Positions 1 to 10,238 are shown, counted from the first letter of the stretch. The stretch is DNA of 64,000 nucleotides from Hyphomicrobiales bacterium (GCA_900467685.1 UBQX01000007.1:186001-250000); one strand, 5' to 3'. Made by a program: numbers and translations. Notes: generated by a model from the letters alone, not told the origin.

Positions 1-1613
1 GCGAGAAGACATTCCTCACCCCGGTTCTAAAGCCGCTTGAGATCGGCATCTACAGACTTTCCGGCATCGATCGCGACAGGGAACAGGGCTGGCTCGGCTA
101 TACGCTCGCCATGCTCGCCTTCTCGGTCGCCGGCTTCGTCGTACTCTATGCGATCATGCGCCTGCAGGCCTATCTGCCGGTCAACCCGCAGGGCTTTGCC
201 GCCGTGCCGAGCGACCTTGCCTTCAACACAGCCTCCAGCTTCGTCACCAATACGAACTGGCAGAACTATTCCGGCGAAGCGGTGATGAGCAACTTCACCC
301 AGATGGCCGGTCTTGCCGTGCAGAACTTTCTCTCCGCCGCCACCGGCATGGCGCTCGCCATCGCCGTCACGCGCGCCTTTGTACGCTCCAAGGCAGAGAC
401 GGTCGGAAATTTCTGGGTCGATACGACGCGGGCGACGCTTTACGTCCTGCTGCCGCTGGCCATCATCGTGGCCATCGCTTTCATCTTCCTCGGGCTGCCG
501 CAGACGATGGACGGCTCGGTGACGGCTACGACGCTGGAAGGCGCAAAGCAGGTCATCACGCTGGGTCCGGTTGCCAGCCAGGAAGCCATCAAGCAGCTCG
601 GCACCAATGGCGGCGGCTTCTTCAATGCGAACGCTGCGCATCCGTTTGAAAACCCGAACGCCATCGCCAACTACCTGAACATCTTCGCCATGCTGTCGAT
701 CTCGGCCGCCATGGTCTACATGTTCGGCCAGATGACGGGCAACCGTAAACAGGGCTGGGTTCTCATCAGCGCCATTGCCGTTCTGCTGATTGCCGGCATC
801 GGCATCACCTACTGGGCGGAAACCGCCGGCAACCCGATCCTGACCTCGCTCGGCCTCGACCCCTCCATGGGCAACATGGAAGGCAAGGAAGTCCGCTTCG
901 GTCAGGCCATGTCCACGCTTTATACCGCAGTCACGACGGGTCTTTCGGACGGTGGCGTCAACAGCATGATCGGCTCCTATACCGGTCTTGGCGGTCTCGT
1001 GCCGATGTTCCTCATCCATCTCGGCGAAGTGCTGCCCGGCGGTGTCGGCTCCGGTCTCTATGGTCTGGTCGTCTTTGCCGTTCTCTCCGTCTTCGTCGCT
1101 GGCCTCATGGTCGGCCGCACGCCGGAATTCCTCGGCAAGAAGATCGAAAGCCGCGAGATGAAGTTCGCCATGCTGGCAGTTCTCATCCTGCCGCTGGCCA
1201 TCCTTGACTTCTCAGCCGTCTCGGCAATGCTCCCCACAGCGGTGGCCGCCATCGGCACACCCGGCCCGCATGGCCTGTCGGAAATCCTCTATGCCTATAC
1301 GTCCGCTGCCGGCAACAACGGCTCGGCCATGGCTGGCTTGAGCGGCAACACGGTCTGGTACAACACCACGCTCGGCATCTCCATGCTGATCGGCCGCTTC
1401 GGCTATGTCGTCCCGGTCATGGCCATTGCCGGTTCGCTGGCTGCCAAGCAGAAGATACCCTCATCCAAGGGCACCTTCCCCACCGACACGCCCCTCTTTG
1501 CCGGTCTCCTCATCGGCATCATCCTGATCCTCGGCGGACTGCAATTCTTCCCGTCGCTGGCGCTTGGCCCCATCGTCGAACATTTCGCGATGATGTCCGG
1601 CCAGACTTTCTAA
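1..1613 (+). CDS. kdpA: KdpA, K+-translocating subunit of Kdp ATPase (5' partial)
   Basis: Membrane subunit that forms the K+ selectivity pathway of the KdpFABC high-affinity potassium pump in the inner membrane. The reading frame is open from base 3 at the window edge, so the N-terminus (first TM helices and first selectivity loop) lies outside. Visible family hallmarks are a start-proximal stretch reading [13 protein letters not shown], the pore motif [14 protein letters not shown] (bases about 601-645), a second loop with [10 protein letters not shown], and a third with [11 protein letters not shown], between many hydrophobic helices. It is followed after about 10 bases by kdpB. The small kdpF gene, if present, would be upstream of the window. 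Assignment is secure; only the missing start is uncertain. Confidence 0.97.
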   Translation, partial: EKTFLTPVLKPLEIGIYRLSGIDRDREQGWLGYTLAMLAFSVAGFVVLYAIMRLQAYLPVNPQGFAAVPSDLAFNTASSFVTNTNWQNYSGEAVMSNFTQMAGLAVQNFLSAATGMALAIAVTRAFVRSKAETVGNFWVDTTRATLYVLLPLAIIVAIAFIFLGLPQTMDGSVTATTLEGAKQVITLGPVASQEAIKQLGTNGGGFFNANAAHPFENPNAIANYLNIFAMLSISAAMVYMFGQMTGNRKQGWVLISAIAVLLIAGIGITYWAETAGNPILTSLGLDPSMGNMEGKEVRFGQAMSTLYTAVTTGLSDGGVNSMIGSYTGLGGLVPMFLIHLGEVLPGGVGSGLYGLVVFAVLSVFVAGLMVGRTPEFLGKKIESREMKFAMLAVLILPLAILDFSAVSAMLPTAVAAIGTPGPHGLSEILYAYTSAAGNNGSAMAGLSGNTVWYNTTLGISMLIGRFGYVVPVMAIAGSLAAKQKIPSSKGTFPTDTPLFAGLLIGIILILGGLQFFPSLALGPIVEHFAMMSGQTF

Positions 1614-1623
1614 GGTGACTTCC

Positions 1624-3657
1624 ATGTCCAACAAGACAACATCCCCGGCCCTACTTGATCCGAGCATCGTGTTCCCGGCCATCAAGGACGCCTTCGTCAA
1701 GCTCGACCCGCGTCAGCTGATCCGCAACCCGGTCATCTTCGTGACCGAAGTGGTCGCCGCCTTCGTGTCGGCCATCTTCATCCGCGACCTGATCGCGGGC
1801 GGTGGCGAGGCCGTCTTCTCCGGACAGATCGCCGCCTGGCTCTGGTTCACCGTGCTCTTCGCCACCTTCGCAGAAGCCGTGGCCGAGGGCCGCGGCCGGG
1901 CGCAGGCCGAAAGCCTCAAGAAGACCAAATCCGAACTCGTCGCCCGTCGTCTGAAAGACGGGCGCGAGGAAAAGATCGCCGCAACGCTCCTGAAACTCGG
2001 CGACATCGTCATCGTCGAAGCCGGCGAACTCATCCCCGGCGACGGCGAAGTCATCGAAGGCATCGCCTCGGTCAATGAGAGCGCCATCACCGGCGAATCC
2101 GCCCCCGTGATCCGCGAATCCGGCGGCGACCGCTCGGCCGTCACCGGCGGCACGCAGGTTCTGTCCGACTGGATCAAGGTCAAGATCACCGTTCAGCCCG
2201 GCTCGAGCTTCGTCGACCGCATGATCGCGCTAATCGAGGGTGCGGAACGCCAGAAGACGCCGAACGAGATCGCGCTGTCGATCCTGCTGTCGGGCCTCAC
2301 CATCGTCTTCCTCATCGTCGTCGTCTCGACCTGGGGTCTCGCCGGCTATTCCGGCACGCTGGTTTCGGCCACGGTGCTTGCCGCCCTGCTTGTCACGCTG
2401 ATCCCGACGACCATCGGCGGCCTGCTTTCCGCCATCGGCATTGCCGGCATGGACCGCCTGCTACGCTTTAACGTGGTCGCCACGTCCGGCCGCGCCGTTG
2501 AAGCCGCCGGCGACGTCGATACGCTGCTGCTCGACAAGACCGGCACGATCACCTTCGGCAACCGCATGGCCTCGGAATTCCTGGCAGTGCCGGGCGTCGA
2601 CGCCCATGAACTGGCCGAAGCCGCCCTTCTCGCCAGCCTTGGCGACGACACGCCGGAAGGCCGCTCCATCGTGGCGCTCGCCAATGGAACCTATGGCGTT
2701 GCAACGCCCGATATCACGCCCGACCTCGTCGTGCCCTTCGCCGCCGAAACCCGCCTTTCGGGCTGCGATATCGCCGGCCGCCGGCTGCGCAAGGGTGCGG
2801 TGGATTCGGTGCGGAACTTCACCGGCCTCACTGAAGCCGAATGCCCGCCGGCTTTCCGCCAAGCGGTGGACAAGGTCGCCCGCTCGGGCGGCACGCCGCT
2901 CGCCGTCGCCTCTGGCAACAAGCTTCTCGGCGTCATCCACCTGAAGGATATCGTCAAGCCCGGCATCAAGGAGCGCTTTGCGGAACTGCGCGCCATGGGC
3001 ATCCGCACGGTCATGGTCACCGGTGACAACCCGGTGACGGCAGCGGCCATCGCCTCCGAAGCCGGCGTCGACGACTTCCTGGCAGAAGCCAAGCCCGAGG
3101 ACAAGCTCGCCTATATCCGCGAGCAGCAGCGCGGTGGCCGTCTGGTTGCCATGTGCGGCGACGGCACGAACGACGCCCCGGCGCTGGCCCAGGCCGATGT
3201 CGGAGTCGCCATGCAGACCGGCACGCAGGCCGCCCGCGAAGCCGCCAACATGGTGGACCTCGATTCGAGCCCGACCAAGCTCATCGAGATTGTCGAGATC
3301 GGCAAGCAGCTTCTGATGACGCGCGGCGCGCTCACCACCTTCTCGATCGCCAACGACGTCGCGAAATATTTCGCGATCATCCCGGCGCTCTTCGTGGTGA
3401 CCTATCCGCAGCTGGCAGCGCTCAACATCATGGCGCTCGGTTCGCCCAAGTCTGCGATCCTGTCGGCCGTGATCTTCAACGCGCTGATCATCATCGCGCT
3501 GATCCCGCTGGCGCTGAAGGGTGTGTCCTATCGTCCGGCAGGCGCTGCCACGCTGCTGCGCCGCAACCTCCTCATCTACGGCCTCGGCGGCCTCGTTCTG
3601 CCGTTTGCCGGCATCAAGATCATCGACCTCGCGGTCGTCTTCCTGCACCTGGTGTAA
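1624..3657 (+). CDS. kdpB: KdpB, P-type ATPase subunit of Kdp potassium pump
   Basis: Catalytic subunit (677 aa) that hydrolyses ATP through a phospho-aspartate intermediate to drive K+ uptake through KdpA. The phosphorylation motif [10 protein letters not shown] is at about residues 304-313, the actuator motif reads TGESAPV, and the hinge reads [19 protein letters not shown]. Length matches the family (about 680 aa). A GTG at 1615 is also in frame, but the ATG at 1624 sits a normal distance after AGGTGA, so 1624 was chosen. It lies between kdpA and kdpC in the standard order and is almost certainly co-transcribed. Confidence 0.97.
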   Translation: MSNKTTSPALLDPSIVFPAIKDAFVKLDPRQLIRNPVIFVTEVVAAFVSAIFIRDLIAGGGEAVFSGQIAAWLWFTVLFATFAEAVAEGRGRAQAESLKKTKSELVARRLKDGREEKIAATLLKLGDIVIVEAGELIPGDGEVIEGIASVNESAITGESAPVIRESGGDRSAVTGGTQVLSDWIKVKITVQPGSSFVDRMIALIEGAERQKTPNEIALSILLSGLTIVFLIVVVSTWGLAGYSGTLVSATVLAALLVTLIPTTIGGLLSAIGIAGMDRLLRFNVVATSGRAVEAAGDVDTLLLDKTGTITFGNRMASEFLAVPGVDAHELAEAALLASLGDDTPEGRSIVALANGTYGVATPDITPDLVVPFAAETRLSGCDIAGRRLRKGAVDSVRNFTGLTEAECPPAFRQAVDKVARSGGTPLAVASGNKLLGVIHLKDIVKPGIKERFAELRAMGIRTVMVTGDNPVTAAAIASEAGVDDFLAEAKPEDKLAYIREQQRGGRLVAMCGDGTNDAPALAQADVGVAMQTGTQAAREAANMVDLDSSPTKLIEIVEIGKQLLMTRGALTTFSIANDVAKYFAIIPALFVVTYPQLAALNIMALGSPKSAILSAVIFNALIIIALIPLALKGVSYRPAGAATLLRRNLLIYGLGGLVLPFAGIKIIDLAVVFLHLV

Positions 3658-3661
3658 TCCC

Positions 3662-4231
3662 ATGCTGAAACATCTTCGCCCCGCATTCTCGCTGGTCATT
3701 CTCATGACCCTCATCACCGGCGTCGCCTATCCTTTCGCCATGACAGGCGTTGCCAAGGTCGCCGCCCCCGCCAAGGCGGACGGCAGCCTGATCGCCAGGG
3801 ACGGCCAGATCGTCGGCTCGGCCCTGATCGGCCAGAACTTCGCCAGCGACCGCTATTTCTGGCCGCGCCCGTCCGCGACCTCACCCAACCCCTACGATCC
3901 GACCGCATCGGGCGGCTCGAACCTCGGTCCCACGGCGGCCAAGCTGAAGGATCGCGTTGCCGGTGACGTCGACAAGCTGAAGAAGACCGGCGTCGCCACG
4001 CCGATCCCGGCAGATGCTGTCACTGCCTCCGGCTCCGGCCTCGACCCGGACATCACGCCTCAGAACGCGCTGATGCAGGTCGGCCGCGTGGCCCAGGCGC
4101 GCGGGCTCGACGTCGGCAAGGTCGCCGATCTCGTCAACGCCCATATCGAAAAGCGGCTCTTAGGCTTCATCGGCGAACCGCATGTTAACGTGCTTTCGCT
4201 CAATATGGCGCTCGACGCCCTCAAGAGCTGA
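3662..4231 (+). CDS. kdpC: KdpC, chaperone-like subunit of Kdp ATPase
   Basis: Single-span periplasmic subunit (189 aa) that stabilises the KdpFABC complex and favours nucleotide binding. There is one N-terminal membrane helix (LVILMTLITGVAYPFAMTG), then the family motifs IGQNF, YFWPRPSA, SGGSNLGPT and DPDITPQNA, with a C-terminal FIGEPHVNVLSLNMALD. The frame is open further upstream, but that part overlaps kdpB; ATG 3662 is 4 bases after the kdpB stop, as expected for translational coupling. Next gene is the sensor kdpD, 8 bases on. Confidence 0.96.
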   Translation: MLKHLRPAFSLVILMTLITGVAYPFAMTGVAKVAAPAKADGSLIARDGQIVGSALIGQNFASDRYFWPRPSATSPNPYDPTASGGSNLGPTAAKLKDRVAGDVDKLKKTGVATPIPADAVTASGSGLDPDITPQNALMQVGRVAQARGLDVGKVADLVNAHIEKRLLGFIGEPHVNVLSLNMALDALKS

Positions 4232-4239
4232 CGAGACGC

Positions 4240-6924
4240 ATGGCAGGCAACGGCCAGGAACAGATCAAACGTCCGGATCCGGACGCGCTGCTTGCCCTTG
4301 CGGAGAAGGACCGCAGGGGCAAGCTGACGATCTTTCTGGGCGCTGCTCCCGGCGTCGGCAAGACCTACGCCATGCTCCAGCGTGCCAAGCGCCTGCGCGA
4401 TGCCGGGACCGACATCATCGTCGGGCTGGTCGAGACGCATGGCCGCAGCGAAACGGCCTCGCTTCTCGAAGGCCTCGACATCCTGCCGCGCCGCGAGATC
4501 GACTATCGCGGCCGCATCCTCGACGAATTCGACCTCGACACGGCGCTTGCCCGCCGCCCTGCCATCGTCATTGTGGACGAGCTTGCCCATTCCAACCCGG
4601 AAGGCAGCCTGCATCCGAAGCGCTATCAGGACATTGACGACCTGCTGGATGCCGGCATCAACGTCTGGACGGCGCTCAATATCCAGCATGTCGAGAGCCT
4701 CTCCGACCTCGTGACCCAGATCACCGGCGTCACGATCCGCGAGCGGGTGCCGGACAGTGTGCTCAGCCGCGCCGACGAAATGCTGCTGGTCGATCTGCCG
4801 CCGGCCGAGCTGATCGAGCGGCTGAAGGAGGGCAAGGTCTATCTACCCGAAAGCGCCAACCGTGCCGTGGACCGCTTCTTCCGCGTCGGCAATCTGACGG
4901 CCTTGCGCGAACTGGCGCTGCGCCGCACCGCCGACCGGGTGGACGACCAGATCGTCGACTATCTGAAGCAGAACGCCATCGAAGGCCCCTGGGCGAGCGG
5001 CGAGCGGCTGATCGTCTGCGTCGGCGCAGACCCACTGTCGGAGATTGTCGTGCGCGCCGCCGGGCGTCTCGCCTCGGGGCTGAATGCCCCTTTCGTCGCC
5101 GTCCATGTCGAGCGCACCGACCGCGAACGCGACGATGCAACCGCGCTGCGGCAACTTGAGAAAGTTCTGCGTCTCGCCGAGGAACTGGGCGGTGAAGTCC
5201 AGCGCATCGCTGGCAACGACTATGTCGCGGAAATCCTGAAATTCGCGGCGGCCGAACATGCAACCCAGATCGTGATCGGCTCCGGCCCTAAACGCGGCTG
5301 GGCCTTCTGGCGGCGGCAGTCGCTTCAGGATGCACTGACGGCGCGCGCGAGCGGGCTGGCGCTGCATGTCGTGACATCGGACAAGGAACCGGAAAGGCGG
5401 AAGAAGCCGCGCCCGCAGCTCGATCTCGCCTCGCTGCGCATGAATGTGGTGATCGGCGTTGGCGCCGTTCTGGCCGCGAGCCTTGTCGGCGAGACCATCG
5501 ACCACTTCATCCGACTGCCGAACCTCTCCATCATCTTCCTGATGGGCGTTCTGGTTGCCGCGATCTATGGCGGGCTGACCTCCGCGCTCCTGGCCTCAGC
5601 TCTCTCCACTTTGGCCTACAACTTTCTTTTCATCGAGCCGCGCTACACGCTGACGGTCGCCGAGCCTTATGAGGTCTTCGCGCTGATCGCCTATCTCGGA
5701 GCAGCTGTACTCACGGGCAGTCTCGCCGCGCGAAGCCGCGAACAGGCCAAGGCGGCGCGCAGCCGCGCGCTTGCCATGCAGGCGCTTTACGATTTTTCCC
5801 GCAAGCTTTCCGGTACTGCCAATGTCGAGGAAGTGCTCTGGGCTGCCGTCACGCAACTGCAATCTGGCCTCAGGAAGAACGTACTTCTGCTGCTCCCCGT
5901 CGAGGGTGACCTCAAGACGCTCGCCGCCTGGCCGCCGGATACGGAACCCGGCGTTGCCGATCTCACCGCCGCGCGCTGGGCGCATGAGAAGCGCGAACAT
6001 GCGGGCAAAGGCACCGGAACGCTGCCCAACAGCCATTTCCATTTCCGCCCGCTGATGAGCCCGCATGGCGTCGTCGGTGTCTGCGGGATCAAGCTTGTCG
6101 AGGATACGCTGAACCCCGCTGACGAGCGAATGCTGACAGCCATCCTCGACCAGACGGCCGTGGCCATCGACCGCGCCCGGCTCTCGCAGGAAAGCGTCGA
6201 TCAAGCCGCTCGCCTCGAAGGTGAGCGCTATCGCGATGCGCTGCTCTCCTCCATCTCGCATGACCTTAGAACGCCGCTCGCCACCATCACAGGCGCGGTG
6301 AGCAGCCTACGCGAATTCGGCGAGAAGATGCAGCCGGAAAGCCGCGACGATCTCCTGCAATCCATCGAACAGGAAAGCGACCGCCTCTCCCGCTTCGTCG
6401 CCAACCTCCTCGACATGAGCCGCATCGAATCCGGTGCGCTGAAATTCACCCGTGACTGGGTCGACGTCGCCGATGTCGTCCGGACCGCTGTCGAGCGCGC
6501 CCGCAAATATTTCCCCGGCCGCAGCATCGAGACGGGCTTGGCCAGCGACCTGCCGCTGATCGAAGCCGATAGCGTTCTATTGGGCCAGGTCCTGTTCAAT
6601 CTCCTCGACAATGCGGTGAAATACGGCGGGACGGAGCCGATCAACGTCTATGCTCGGCGCGACGGCGAGGCGGTGATCATCTCCGTCACCGATCTCGGCA
6701 AGGGCATTCCGCCGGAAGAGCTGGAACGCGTCTTCGAAAAGTTCTATCGACGCGGCAAGTCGGACGGACGCGCGCCTGGAACCGGGCTCGGCCTGTCCAT
6801 CGCCCGCGGCTTCATCGAAGCGATGGGTGGCACGATCAAGGCGGAAAGCCCGGCCTTGAAAAAGCGCGGAACCCGCATCACCATGAGATTTCCGGTCAAA
6901 GCCCCCGGCAGGAGCGACGCATGA
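4240..6924 (+). CDS. kdpD: KdpD, sensor histidine kinase for K+ limitation/turgor
   Basis: Membrane sensor kinase (894 aa) that controls kdp expression with KdpE. Domain order visible: N-terminal KdpD domain (residues 20-230) with Walker-type GAAPGVGKTYAML; a universal-stress-protein-like domain (about 250-375); a four-helix DUF4118 membrane block (about 400-500) starting VVIGVGAVLAASLVGE; a GAF-like region (about 515-650); HisKA with ISHDLRTPLATITGA, phospho-acceptor His near residue 674; and HATPase_c with NLLDNAVKYG and GTGLGLSIARGF. Full family length. The stop overlaps the kdpE start by 4 bases (ATGA), indicating coupled translation. Confidence 0.97.
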   Translation: MAGNGQEQIKRPDPDALLALAEKDRRGKLTIFLGAAPGVGKTYAMLQRAKRLRDAGTDIIVGLVETHGRSETASLLEGLDILPRREIDYRGRILDEFDLDTALARRPAIVIVDELAHSNPEGSLHPKRYQDIDDLLDAGINVWTALNIQHVESLSDLVTQITGVTIRERVPDSVLSRADEMLLVDLPPAELIERLKEGKVYLPESANRAVDRFFRVGNLTALRELALRRTADRVDDQIVDYLKQNAIEGPWASGERLIVCVGADPLSEIVVRAAGRLASGLNAPFVAVHVERTDRERDDATALRQLEKVLRLAEELGGEVQRIAGNDYVAEILKFAAAEHATQIVIGSGPKRGWAFWRRQSLQDALTARASGLALHVVTSDKEPERRKKPRPQLDLASLRMNVVIGVGAVLAASLVGETIDHFIRLPNLSIIFLMGVLVAAIYGGLTSALLASALSTLAYNFLFIEPRYTLTVAEPYEVFALIAYLGAAVLTGSLAARSREQAKAARSRALAMQALYDFSRKLSGTANVEEVLWAAVTQLQSGLRKNVLLLLPVEGDLKTLAAWPPDTEPGVADLTAARWAHEKREHAGKGTGTLPNSHFHFRPLMSPHGVVGVCGIKLVEDTLNPADERMLTAILDQTAVAIDRARLSQESVDQAARLEGERYRDALLSSISHDLRTPLATITGAVSSLREFGEKMQPESRDDLLQSIEQESDRLSRFVANLLDMSRIESGALKFTRDWVDVADVVRTAVERARKYFPGRSIETGLASDLPLIEADSVLLGQVLFNLLDNAVKYGGTEPINVYARRDGEAVIISVTDLGKGIPPEELERVFEKFYRRGKSDGRAPGTGLGLSIARGFIEAMGGTIKAESPALKKRGTRITMRFPVKAPGRSDA

Positions 6925-7613
6925 GCCTGGACCGCATTCTGGTCGTCGATGACGAGCCACAGATCCAGCGCTTCCTCAAGCCCGCGCTGAATGCAGCCGG
7001 CTACGACGTCGTGGAGGCCGCGACCGGCGCGGAAGCGCTGAAGGCGGTCGCCACAGCGGCACCCGATGTGGTGATCCTCGATCTCGGCTTGCCCGACATG
7101 GACGGCAAGGAGGTCGTGGCGCAATTGCGCGGCTGGTCGGACATCCCGATCATCATCCTTTCCGCTCGTGACCGCGAGAGCGAGAAGATCGCCTCGCTCG
7201 ACCTTGGCGCCGACGATTATGTCGAAAAACCATTCGGCATCGGCGAACTGACTGCCCGTATCCGCACGGCGCTGCGCCGCAAGAACAAGGAGTCAGCGGT
7301 CGCCACGCATTTCACCATCGACGGTCTGGAGATCGACACGCAGCGGCGGATCGTCTCGCGCGATGGCGCGCCGATCAAGCTGACACCGAAGGAATACGAT
7401 CTTCTGGTCCTGCTCTCCCGCCACGCGGGCCGCGTCGTCACCCACAAGATGCTGCTGACCTCCGTCTGGGGTCCGGCGCATGGCGAAGACCTGCATTATC
7501 TGCGCGTCTTCATCGGGCAGCTGCGCCAGAAGATCGAGCGGAACCCCACGGAGCCGGTGATCATCCGCACCGAACCGGGCGTGGGCTACCGCTTTGCGGA
7601 GACCACCGGCTGA
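6921..7613 (+). CDS. kdpE: KdpE, OmpR-family response regulator
   Basis: DNA-binding response regulator (230 aa) phosphorylated by KdpD and activating the kdp operon. The N-terminal receiver domain has acidic residues in VVDDEPQ, phospho-acceptor Asp54 in ILDLGLPDMDG, Ser in IILSARD and Lys in VEKPFG. The C-terminal winged helix (about residues 125-228) carries LTPKEYDLLVLL and RVFIGQLRQKIE, typical of OmpR/PhoB. It is the last gene of the kdp operon; the convergent LysR gene ends only 2 bases away, leaving no room for a dedicated terminator. Confidence 0.97.
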   Translation: MSLDRILVVDDEPQIQRFLKPALNAAGYDVVEAATGAEALKAVATAAPDVVILDLGLPDMDGKEVVAQLRGWSDIPIIILSARDRESEKIASLDLGADDYVEKPFGIGELTARIRTALRRKNKESAVATHFTIDGLEIDTQRRIVSRDGAPIKLTPKEYDLLVLLSRHAGRVVTHKMLLTSVWGPAHGEDLHYLRVFIGQLRQKIERNPTEPVIIRTEPGVGYRFAETTG

Positions 7614-7615
7614 CC

Positions 7616-8515
7616 TCAGACTGGCCGCACGCGGGTCACGTAGTTCTCGAAGAAATCCGAGAAGCGGGCGACGCGCATCGGAAGCTTCTCGTATGGCGGA
7701 TAATAGAGCGTGAGCCAGAGTTCCGGCGGCTCCCAATCGGGCAGAACCGGAACCAGATTGCCCGAGGCAAGCGCCTCCTCGACGATGAAGTGGGGGAGCA
7801 GGGCGATCCCCTCGCCGTTTTCCGCAAGTCGCGCCGAAACCTCGCCATTGTTCGTGGCCACCACCTTGCCGGCATGCACCTTCCGTATCCGCCCTGCATT
7901 CGACAGTTCCCACTCCTCCGCCAGGGCCTCTTCGTCAAAGGCTATGCAGTCGGCGTGCTTCAGATCCTCCGGCTCCTTCGGTGTGCCGTTGATCGCGAGA
8001 TAGCCCGGCGAGGCGACCAGCAGGCGCCGGACGGGGCGGATCTTGCGCCAGATTGTCGACTTGTCCTGCGGCGCGCGCGAGATGCGAATGGCGAGATCGA
8101 AGCCACCCGACATGATATCGATGAAATGGTCGGTCAGCGAAAGCGACACGGTGATGTCCGGGTTCTCGACGCGCAGGCCGGAGACGACGTCCGGCAGGAT
8201 GCGCTGCCCGAGAGACAGCGGCGCATTGACGCGAATATGCCCCGAGACCTGATCCGTCTGGGCGCGAACCTCATCGGCGACTGCCTCGAACTGCTCGAGC
8301 AGCGGCGAAATGCGGGCGGCATAGACTGCACCCGCAGAGGTCAGCGAGACCTGACGCGTCGTGCGCAGGAGGAGCTGGACGCCCAACTCCGTTTCCAGCG
8401 CGCTGACCGCACGCGTGACGGAGGGCGCGGTCATCGAAAGCTGGCGCGCAGCAGCCACGAAGCTGCGCTGGTGGGCTACCGTCAGGAAGATGCGGATCGT
8501 GTTCAAATCGCTCAT
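7616..8515 (-). CDS. LysR-family transcriptional regulator, divergent from quinone-detox pair
   Basis: Regulator of 299 aa. N-terminal winged HTH (residues 1-60) reads TIRIFLTVAHQRSFVAAARQ with SMTAPSVTRAVSALE as the recognition part; the rest is the LysR effector-binding domain (GHIRVNAPLSLG onward). The frame is open far upstream, but the HTH begins at the ATG at 8515 and the extension only runs antisense to the dioxygenase gene, so 8515 is the start. It diverges from the dioxygenase/hydrolase pair across a 126-base AT-rich gap, which makes those genes the likely target (inference). The CrgA/DhcR-type sequence suggests an aromatic or quinone ligand, but this cannot be proven here. Confidence 0.9.
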   Translation of the reverse strand: MSDLNTIRIFLTVAHQRSFVAAARQLSMTAPSVTRAVSALETELGVQLLLRTTRQVSLTSAGAVYAARISPLLEQFEAVADEVRAQTDQVSGHIRVNAPLSLGQRILPDVVSGLRVENPDITVSLSLTDHFIDIMSGGFDLAIRISRAPQDKSTIWRKIRPVRRLLVASPGYLAINGTPKEPEDLKHADCIAFDEEALAEEWELSNAGRIRKVHAGKVVATNNGEVSARLAENGEGIALLPHFIVEEALASGNLVPVLPDWEPPELWLTLYYPPYEKLPMRVARFSDFFENYVTRVRPV

Positions 8516-8641
8516 GCTGATAATTTCATATTCTGCAATAATATTGTCAATTTTATTTCTATTCACAAAGGAGCGGGTTGGGGCCATCTTCTGCCCATCG
8601 GAGGACGCGAACAGGGCGTCCCAGCAGAAAGGACCAAGGCA
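8516..8641. promoter_or_regulatory. Divergent promoter region, LysR / dioxygenase
   Basis: A 126-base interval between divergent starts. Bases 8516-8575 are strikingly AT-rich compared with the surrounding GC-rich genes and include overlapping TTCATATT, AATAATATTG and ATTTCTATTC blocks where promoters of both directions probably lie. I could not fix a single LysR T-N11-A box here with confidence. Confidence 0.5.
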
Positions 8642-9574
8642 ATGCTTACTCAGATCAAGGGATTGCACCATGTGACCTCGATGGCCGCAGATGCGCAGGT
8701 CAACAGCGATTTCTTCACCAAGACGCTGGGTCTGCGCCGCGTCAAGAAGACCGTCAACTTCGACGCTCCGGAAGTCTATCACCTCTATTACGGCGACGAA
8801 GTCGGGACCCCCGGCTCGGTCATGACCTATTTCCCCTTCCCCCACATCGCCGCCGGCAAGGCTGGCGTTGGCGAAGTTGGCGAAACCTATTTCGCCGTTC
8901 CCAAGGGTTCGCTCGGTTACTGGCGCGAGCGCCTTGGCAAGCTTGGCGTACAGGGTCTTGCCGAGACGGAAGCCTTTGGCGAAAAGCGCCTGCGCTTCGC
9001 CGGCCCCGACAACGACGGGTTCTCGCTGATCGAAGTCGATGGCGACGAGCGGAACGGCTGGCTGCAGGACGAGATCGGCGCGGCCGAAGCGATCAAGGGC
9101 TTTCACGGTGCCAGCATGCGCCTGAAGGATGCCGGTGCTACCCGCGAACTCCTCGGCTTCATGGGCTACCAGAAGGTCGACGAAAAGAACGAGTGGTCGC
9201 GCTACACCATCCCCGGCGGCAACGGTGCCGATTTCATCGATATCGAAACGCTCCCCGGCGCTGGCTTTGCCCGCCAGGGCGCCGGCTCGGTGCACCACAT
9301 CGCCTTTGCCGTCGAAGACAGGGCAGCCCAGCTGGAGGTCCGCAAGGCACTGCTCGACACCGGCTATCAGGTCACCCCGGTCATCGACCGCGACTACTTC
9401 TGGGCGATCTATTTCCGCACCCCCGGCGGCGTTCTCTTCGAGATCGCCACCAACGAGCCGGGCTTCGATCGCGACGAGGATACGGCCCATCTCGGTCAGG
9501 CGCTCAAGTTGCCGACGCGCTACGAGCCGCATCGCGAGCAGATCGAAGGCCTGCTGAAGCCGATCGTCGATTGA
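8642..9574 (+). CDS. VOC-family ring-cleaving dioxygenase (MhqO/MhqE-like)
   Basis: Protein of 310 aa with two vicinal-oxygen-chelate (glyoxalase-fold) halves. The first opens with GLHHVTSMAAD (metal-ligand His), the second has GSVHHIAFAVED (second His) and ends with VLFEIATNEPGF (carboxylate ligand), the pattern of extradiol dioxygenases of the MhqO/PcpA type that cleave hydroquinones. The longer open frame upstream is antisense to the LysR gene; ATG 8642 after GGACCAAGG was chosen. The hydrolase 61 bases downstream fits a two-step degradation, as with Bacillus mhqO and mhqD. Exact substrate is unknown. Confidence 0.88.
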   Translation: MLTQIKGLHHVTSMAADAQVNSDFFTKTLGLRRVKKTVNFDAPEVYHLYYGDEVGTPGSVMTYFPFPHIAAGKAGVGEVGETYFAVPKGSLGYWRERLGKLGVQGLAETEAFGEKRLRFAGPDNDGFSLIEVDGDERNGWLQDEIGAAEAIKGFHGASMRLKDAGATRELLGFMGYQKVDEKNEWSRYTIPGGNGADFIDIETLPGAGFARQGAGSVHHIAFAVEDRAAQLEVRKALLDTGYQVTPVIDRDYFWAIYFRTPGGVLFEIATNEPGFDRDEDTAHLGQALKLPTRYEPHREQIEGLLKPIVD

Positions 9575-9596
9575 GCCGAGTTCACCAGAAAGACAG

Positions 9597-9617
9597 CGGG
9601 ACCGCCTTGCGGTCCCG
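9597..9617 (+). terminator. Intercistronic hairpin
   Basis: Perfect 9-bp stem CGGGACCGC / GCGGTCCCG with a 3-base loop between the dioxygenase stop and the hydrolase start. It is followed by TCTGTTGG rather than a T-run, so it is more likely an mRNA-stabilising or partial attenuation hairpin than a full terminator. Confidence 0.55.
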
Positions 9618-9635
9618 TCTGTTGGAGATGACGAC

Positions 9636-10238
9636 ATGACCAGCACCTATCATGCATTCACGAAAGCGCCCGCGCCTGGCGCACCGCTGATCTTTGCCTT
9701 TCATGGCACGGGCGGCAACGAGTTCCAGTTCAACGAACTGATCGGTGAGATCAGGCCGGATGCCGGCATCGTCGCGCCGCGCGGCGATGTCAGCGAGTTC
9801 GGCGCGCTCCGCTTCTTCCGCCGCACCGGCGAAGGCGTCTACGACATGGACGACCTGAAACTGCGCACCGAACGGATGGCGGCTTTTGTCGCCGCGCAAA
9901 AGGCGGCACATCCCGGCCATCCGGTCTACGCGCTCGGCTATTCCAACGGCGCCAACATTCTCGCGTCGGTGATGTTCGAACATCCGGACCTGTTCGACAA
10001 GGCAGCGCTACTTCACCCGCTGATCCCGTGGGAACCGGAAGCAACCGAAGGCCTGAAGGACAAGCAGATCCTGATCACCGCCGGCGAACGCGACCCGATC
10101 TGCCCGCTTCCGCTCACGCAGCGACTGATTGCCTATTTCGGCAATCAGGGCAGCCGTGTGGAAACCGCCTTCCATCCCGGCGGACACGAAATCCGGCAGG
10201 GCGAACTGCAGGCAATCGCGCAGTTTTTCGCAGCCTGA
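9636..10238 (+). CDS. Alpha/beta hydrolase, carboxylesterase/phospholipase type (MhqD-like)
   Basis: Cytoplasmic serine hydrolase of 200 aa. Oxyanion-hole region FAFHGTGGNE, nucleophile Ser103 in GYSNGAN, Asp153 in GERDPICPL and His184 in HPGGHEI complete the catalytic triad. Size and motifs fit the PF02230 carboxylesterase/MhqD group. Start ATG 9636 follows TTGGAGATGACGAC. In Bacillus the homologous pair dioxygenase plus hydrolase confers resistance to hydroquinone and catechol; here the same pairing is under a LysR protein instead of MarR-type MhqR. The substrate is inferred from context only. Confidence 0.87.
   Translation: MTSTYHAFTKAPAPGAPLIFAFHGTGGNEFQFNELIGEIRPDAGIVAPRGDVSEFGALRFFRRTGEGVYDMDDLKLRTERMAAFVAAQKAAHPGHPVYALGYSNGANILASVMFEHPDLFDKAALLHPLIPWEPEATEGLKDKQILITAGERDPICPLPLTQRLIAYFGNQGSRVETAFHPGGHEIRQGELQAIAQFFAA

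Noticed and set aside
7790-8641. N-terminal extension of the dioxygenase to 594 aa
   Set aside because: It runs antisense through the LysR gene; the VOC domain starts at ATG 8642 with a ribosome site.
8516-9646. N-terminal extension giving a 676-aa LysR protein
   Set aside because: The LysR fold starts at 8515; the extension is antisense to the dioxygenase gene.
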